From assembly GCA_003511845.1 (NCBI GenBank), contig DOIV01000285.1, forward strand, positions 1 to 8,527: a DNA stretch of 8,527 nt. The letters run 5' to 3'. A program made the position numbers and the translations under genes. Shown piece by piece: positions 6,944-8,527 of this stretch. Numbering within the stretch: position 1 is the first letter of the stretch; each line of letters opens with the position of its first letter. This DNA is from Flavobacteriaceae bacterium. GTDB taxonomy: Bacteria; Bacteroidota; Bacteroidia; Flavobacteriales; Flavobacteriaceae. The notes under the pieces were generated by a model that was not told the origin of the DNA, ran no database searches, and was given only the letters and a program-made list of their open reading frames with translations.

Positions 6944-7058
6944 TTTTTACAATTACAGATTTTGAAAAGGAACTAGAATAGGTAAATTTTTATAAACGCT
7001 TTTATTGGTTTGTTGTTAAAAATCTGAATATCAATAAAATACAAATTTTACAGGCACA
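6944..7058 (+). promoter_or_regulatory. rpsA 5' leader with a long-range inverted repeat
   Basis: This is the presumed untranslated leader of rpsA, about 115 bases. CAGATTTT at 6956-6963 is an exact reverse complement of AAAATCTG at 7019-7026 and could close a loop of 55 bases. There is no Shine-Dalgarno sequence before the ATG (TTTTACAGGCACA), as is usual for Bacteroidota. S1 represses its own mRNA in E. coli, so a structured leader would make sense, but I recognise no known leader motif here. Confidence 0.35.
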
Positions 7059-8527
7059 ATGTCTAAATTACAAGAAAAAATAGATTTATACACTGAAGAG
7101 GTTAGTAAATTAGGATTAAAATTAAATACTGATTTATTAGCAAGTGTAACAAAAGGATTAGGACCTTCAATTTACAAAGCAGATGCTGAAAAAGTATCAA
7201 GTTCTGATACTAAAGAATTAGAAACAGTTAAGAAGAATTTTTTAATTAAAAAATTAGGCTTAGAAGATTCTCCAAAATTAGATGAAGCTATTGCAAAAGC
7301 AATAGAAACCATAGGGTCTTCAAATAGAAATAAATATAGAGCAATTTTTTACACTATTTTAGTAGAAGAATTAGGTGCACAAGCTACTTATGAAACTGAA
7401 AAGGAGGTTGAAGAGAAAAAAGAAGCTGTAAAAGCTCCTAAAGAAGAAAAGAAAAAAGTTGAAGTTAAAAAAGAAGAGAAACCTGTAGCTGTTAAAAAAG
7501 ACGCTGTCAAAAAAGATAAGAAAGTAGTTAAAGAAGAGGTAACTGTTGAAAAATCTCCTAAAGAAGAAAAAAAGGAAGTTAAAAAAGAAGAAATAGTTGC
7601 TGAAGAGAAGTTTGAAGAAGTTGAAGTAAAAGAAGAATTTAAAGCTGAAAATACACAAGAATTTTTAGATAATTTCGATTGGCATAAATATGAAGAAGGG
7701 ATTGAGGTAGTTGATGAAGAAAAATTGAAGGCTTTTGATAAAGCTTTAGAAGGTATCTTAGGTTTTGTTGAAGAGCATCAAGTAATTGATGGTACAGTAA
7801 CTAGAATGACAGAGCGTGAGGCTATTATTGATATCAACTCTAAATCAGAAGGCGTTATATCGTTAAATGAATTTAGATACAATCCAGATTTAGCTGTAGG
7901 TGATACCGTTGAGGTATTGATAGATAAAAGAGAGGATAGTACAGGTCAATTAGTATTGTCTCATAGAAAAGCGAGAGTTATTAAGGCTTGGGAAAGAGTA
8001 AATAAAGCTCATGAAACTCAAGAAATAGTTACTGGTTTTATTAAATGTAGAACTAAAGGAGGAATGATTGTTGATGTTTTCGGAATTGAAGCTTTCTTAC
8101 CAGGTTCTCAAATTGATGTGAAGCCTATTAGAGATTATGATCAGTACGTAGAGAAAACTATGGAATTTAAAGTGGTTAAAGTAAATCATGAATTTAAAAA
8201 TGTAGTTGTTTCTCATAAGGCATTAATTGAAGCTGATCTTGCTGAGCAAAAGAAAGAAATTATTGGTCAGTTAGAAAAAGGTCAAGTTTTAGAAGGTGTA
8301 GTTAAAAACATCACTTCTTACGGTGTGTTTGTTGATTTAGGAGGTGTTGACGGATTGGTACATATTACTGATTTATCATGGAGTAGAATCAATCACCCTA
8401 GTGAAATTGTAGAGCTAGATCAAAAATTAAATGTTGTAATTCTTGATTTTGATGATAATAAATCTAGAATTCAATTAGGTTTAAAACAATTAAGTAAACA
8501 CCCTTGGGAATCTTTAGATAAAGAATT
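7059..8527 (+). CDS. rpsA: 30S ribosomal protein S1 with N-terminal DUF2853 domain (3' end outside window)
   Basis: The first 489 codons of ribosomal protein S1 are present; S1 binds mRNA on the small subunit during initiation. Residues about 1-110 are a full DUF2853 domain: KGLGPSIYKADAE (32-44), ELETVKKNFLIKKLGL (53-68) and SNRNKYRAIFY (88-98). Residues 112-197 are a Lys/Glu/Val-rich linker. The usual flavobacterial S1 body begins at EFLDNFDWHKYEEG (201-214), followed by S1 repeats at about 241-307, 326-392 and 409-479. The third is the best, with GVVKNITSYGVFVDLGG. The last codons read HPWESLDKE; about half of the S1 repeats lie beyond the window. The start is ATG 7059, and no in-frame ATG occurs again until residue 250, inside the first S1 repeat, so the DUF2853 segment must be part of the protein. 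The frame is unbroken. A stand-alone flavobacterial S1 is about 600 residues; this one would exceed 700. The role of the DUF2853 part is unknown. Confidence 0.95.
   Translation, partial: MSKLQEKIDLYTEEVSKLGLKLNTDLLASVTKGLGPSIYKADAEKVSSSDTKELETVKKNFLIKKLGLEDSPKLDEAIAKAIETIGSSNRNKYRAIFYTILVEELGAQATYETEKEVEEKKEAVKAPKEEKKKVEVKKEEKPVAVKKDAVKKDKKVVKEEVTVEKSPKEEKKEVKKEEIVAEEKFEEVEVKEEFKAENTQEFLDNFDWHKYEEGIEVVDEEKLKAFDKALEGILGFVEEHQVIDGTVTRMTEREAIIDINSKSEGVISLNEFRYNPDLAVGDTVEVLIDKREDSTGQLVLSHRKARVIKAWERVNKAHETQEIVTGFIKCRTKGGMIVDVFGIEAFLPGSQIDVKPIRDYDQYVEKTMEFKVVKVNHEFKNVVVSHKALIEADLAEQKKEIIGQLEKGQVLEGVVKNITSYGVFVDLGGVDGLVHITDLSWSRINHPSEIVELDQKLNVVILDFDDNKSRIQLGLKQLSKHPWESLDKE
7392..7652 (+). other. 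Charged K/E/V linker between DUF2853 and the S1 body, with an internal repeat
   Basis: Codons 112-198 of rpsA encode an almost uninterrupted run of Lys, Glu, Val and Ala with few hydrophobic or aromatic residues, so the segment is expected to be extended or disordered. It contains two copies of a PKEEKK motif (residues 127-132 and 167-172). At DNA level, the 16-base stretch CTCCTAAAGAAGAAAA occurs at 7435-7450 and again at 7555-7570, exactly 120 bases (40 codons) apart. The surrounding sequence is similar but not identical. Confidence 0.8.

Noticed and set aside
7371..7658. Minus-strand open frame of 95 codons antisense to the S1 linker
   Set aside because: It is almost pure Phe/Leu/Ser, which is what the complement of a Lys/Glu codon run gives. 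It is not a membrane protein.
1..8527. CRISPR arrays, insertion sequences, tRNA or rRNA genes, attachment sites
   Set aside because: I looked for regularly spaced repeats, transposase motifs, cloverleaf-like stretches and long terminal inverted repeats and saw none.

Overview
The window reads as chromosomal DNA of a marine-type member of the Bacteroidota, most likely Flavobacteriaceae. It is strongly AT-rich and codons favour A/T in third position. Start codons lack obvious Shine-Dalgarno sequences, and three upstream regions carry the Bacteroidota -7 promoter element TAnnTTTG. Signal peptides and lipoprotein signals have the flavobacterial look, and the S1 body is of the flavobacterial type. 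This assignment rests on sequence style and remembered family features, not on a database search.

Layout. Positions 1-430 (minus) hold the N-terminal part of a small P-loop NTPase of the AAA_28 type. It is divergent from a small DUF493 protein (579-860, plus). A tight plus-strand cluster follows: a 632-residue exported parvulin-type prolyl isomerase (946-2844), a 279-residue lipoprotein related to SurA (2846-3685, TTG start), a 455-residue SurA-like periplasmic isomerase (3687-5054), and a MoxR-type AAA+ ATPase (5102-6055). The first two junctions within the cluster are each a stop codon, one base, then a start codon. A strong hairpin at 6066-6095 separates this cluster from a convergent two-domain surface-type lipoprotein (6119-6790, minus). 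The 268-base divergent intergenic region that follows contains two small inverted repeats and a promoter-like element. It leads to rpsA (7059 to the window end, plus), which is incomplete at its 3' side.

How the genes work together. The three isomerase/chaperone proteins probably act in sequence in the periplasm on outer-membrane protein precursors. Only some of their parvulin domains keep the usual histidines, so part of the set probably acts as holdases rather than enzymes. The MoxR ATPase is cytoplasmic and has no DUF58 or VWA partner next to it here.

The most notable item is ribosomal protein S1. Its reading frame starts about 200 residues before the normal S1 body with a complete DUF2853 domain (residues about 1-110), joined by an 86-residue Lys/Glu/Val-rich linker. 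No in-frame ATG exists between the DUF2853 start and the inside of the first S1 domain, so the fusion is required by the sequence and is not an annotation choice.
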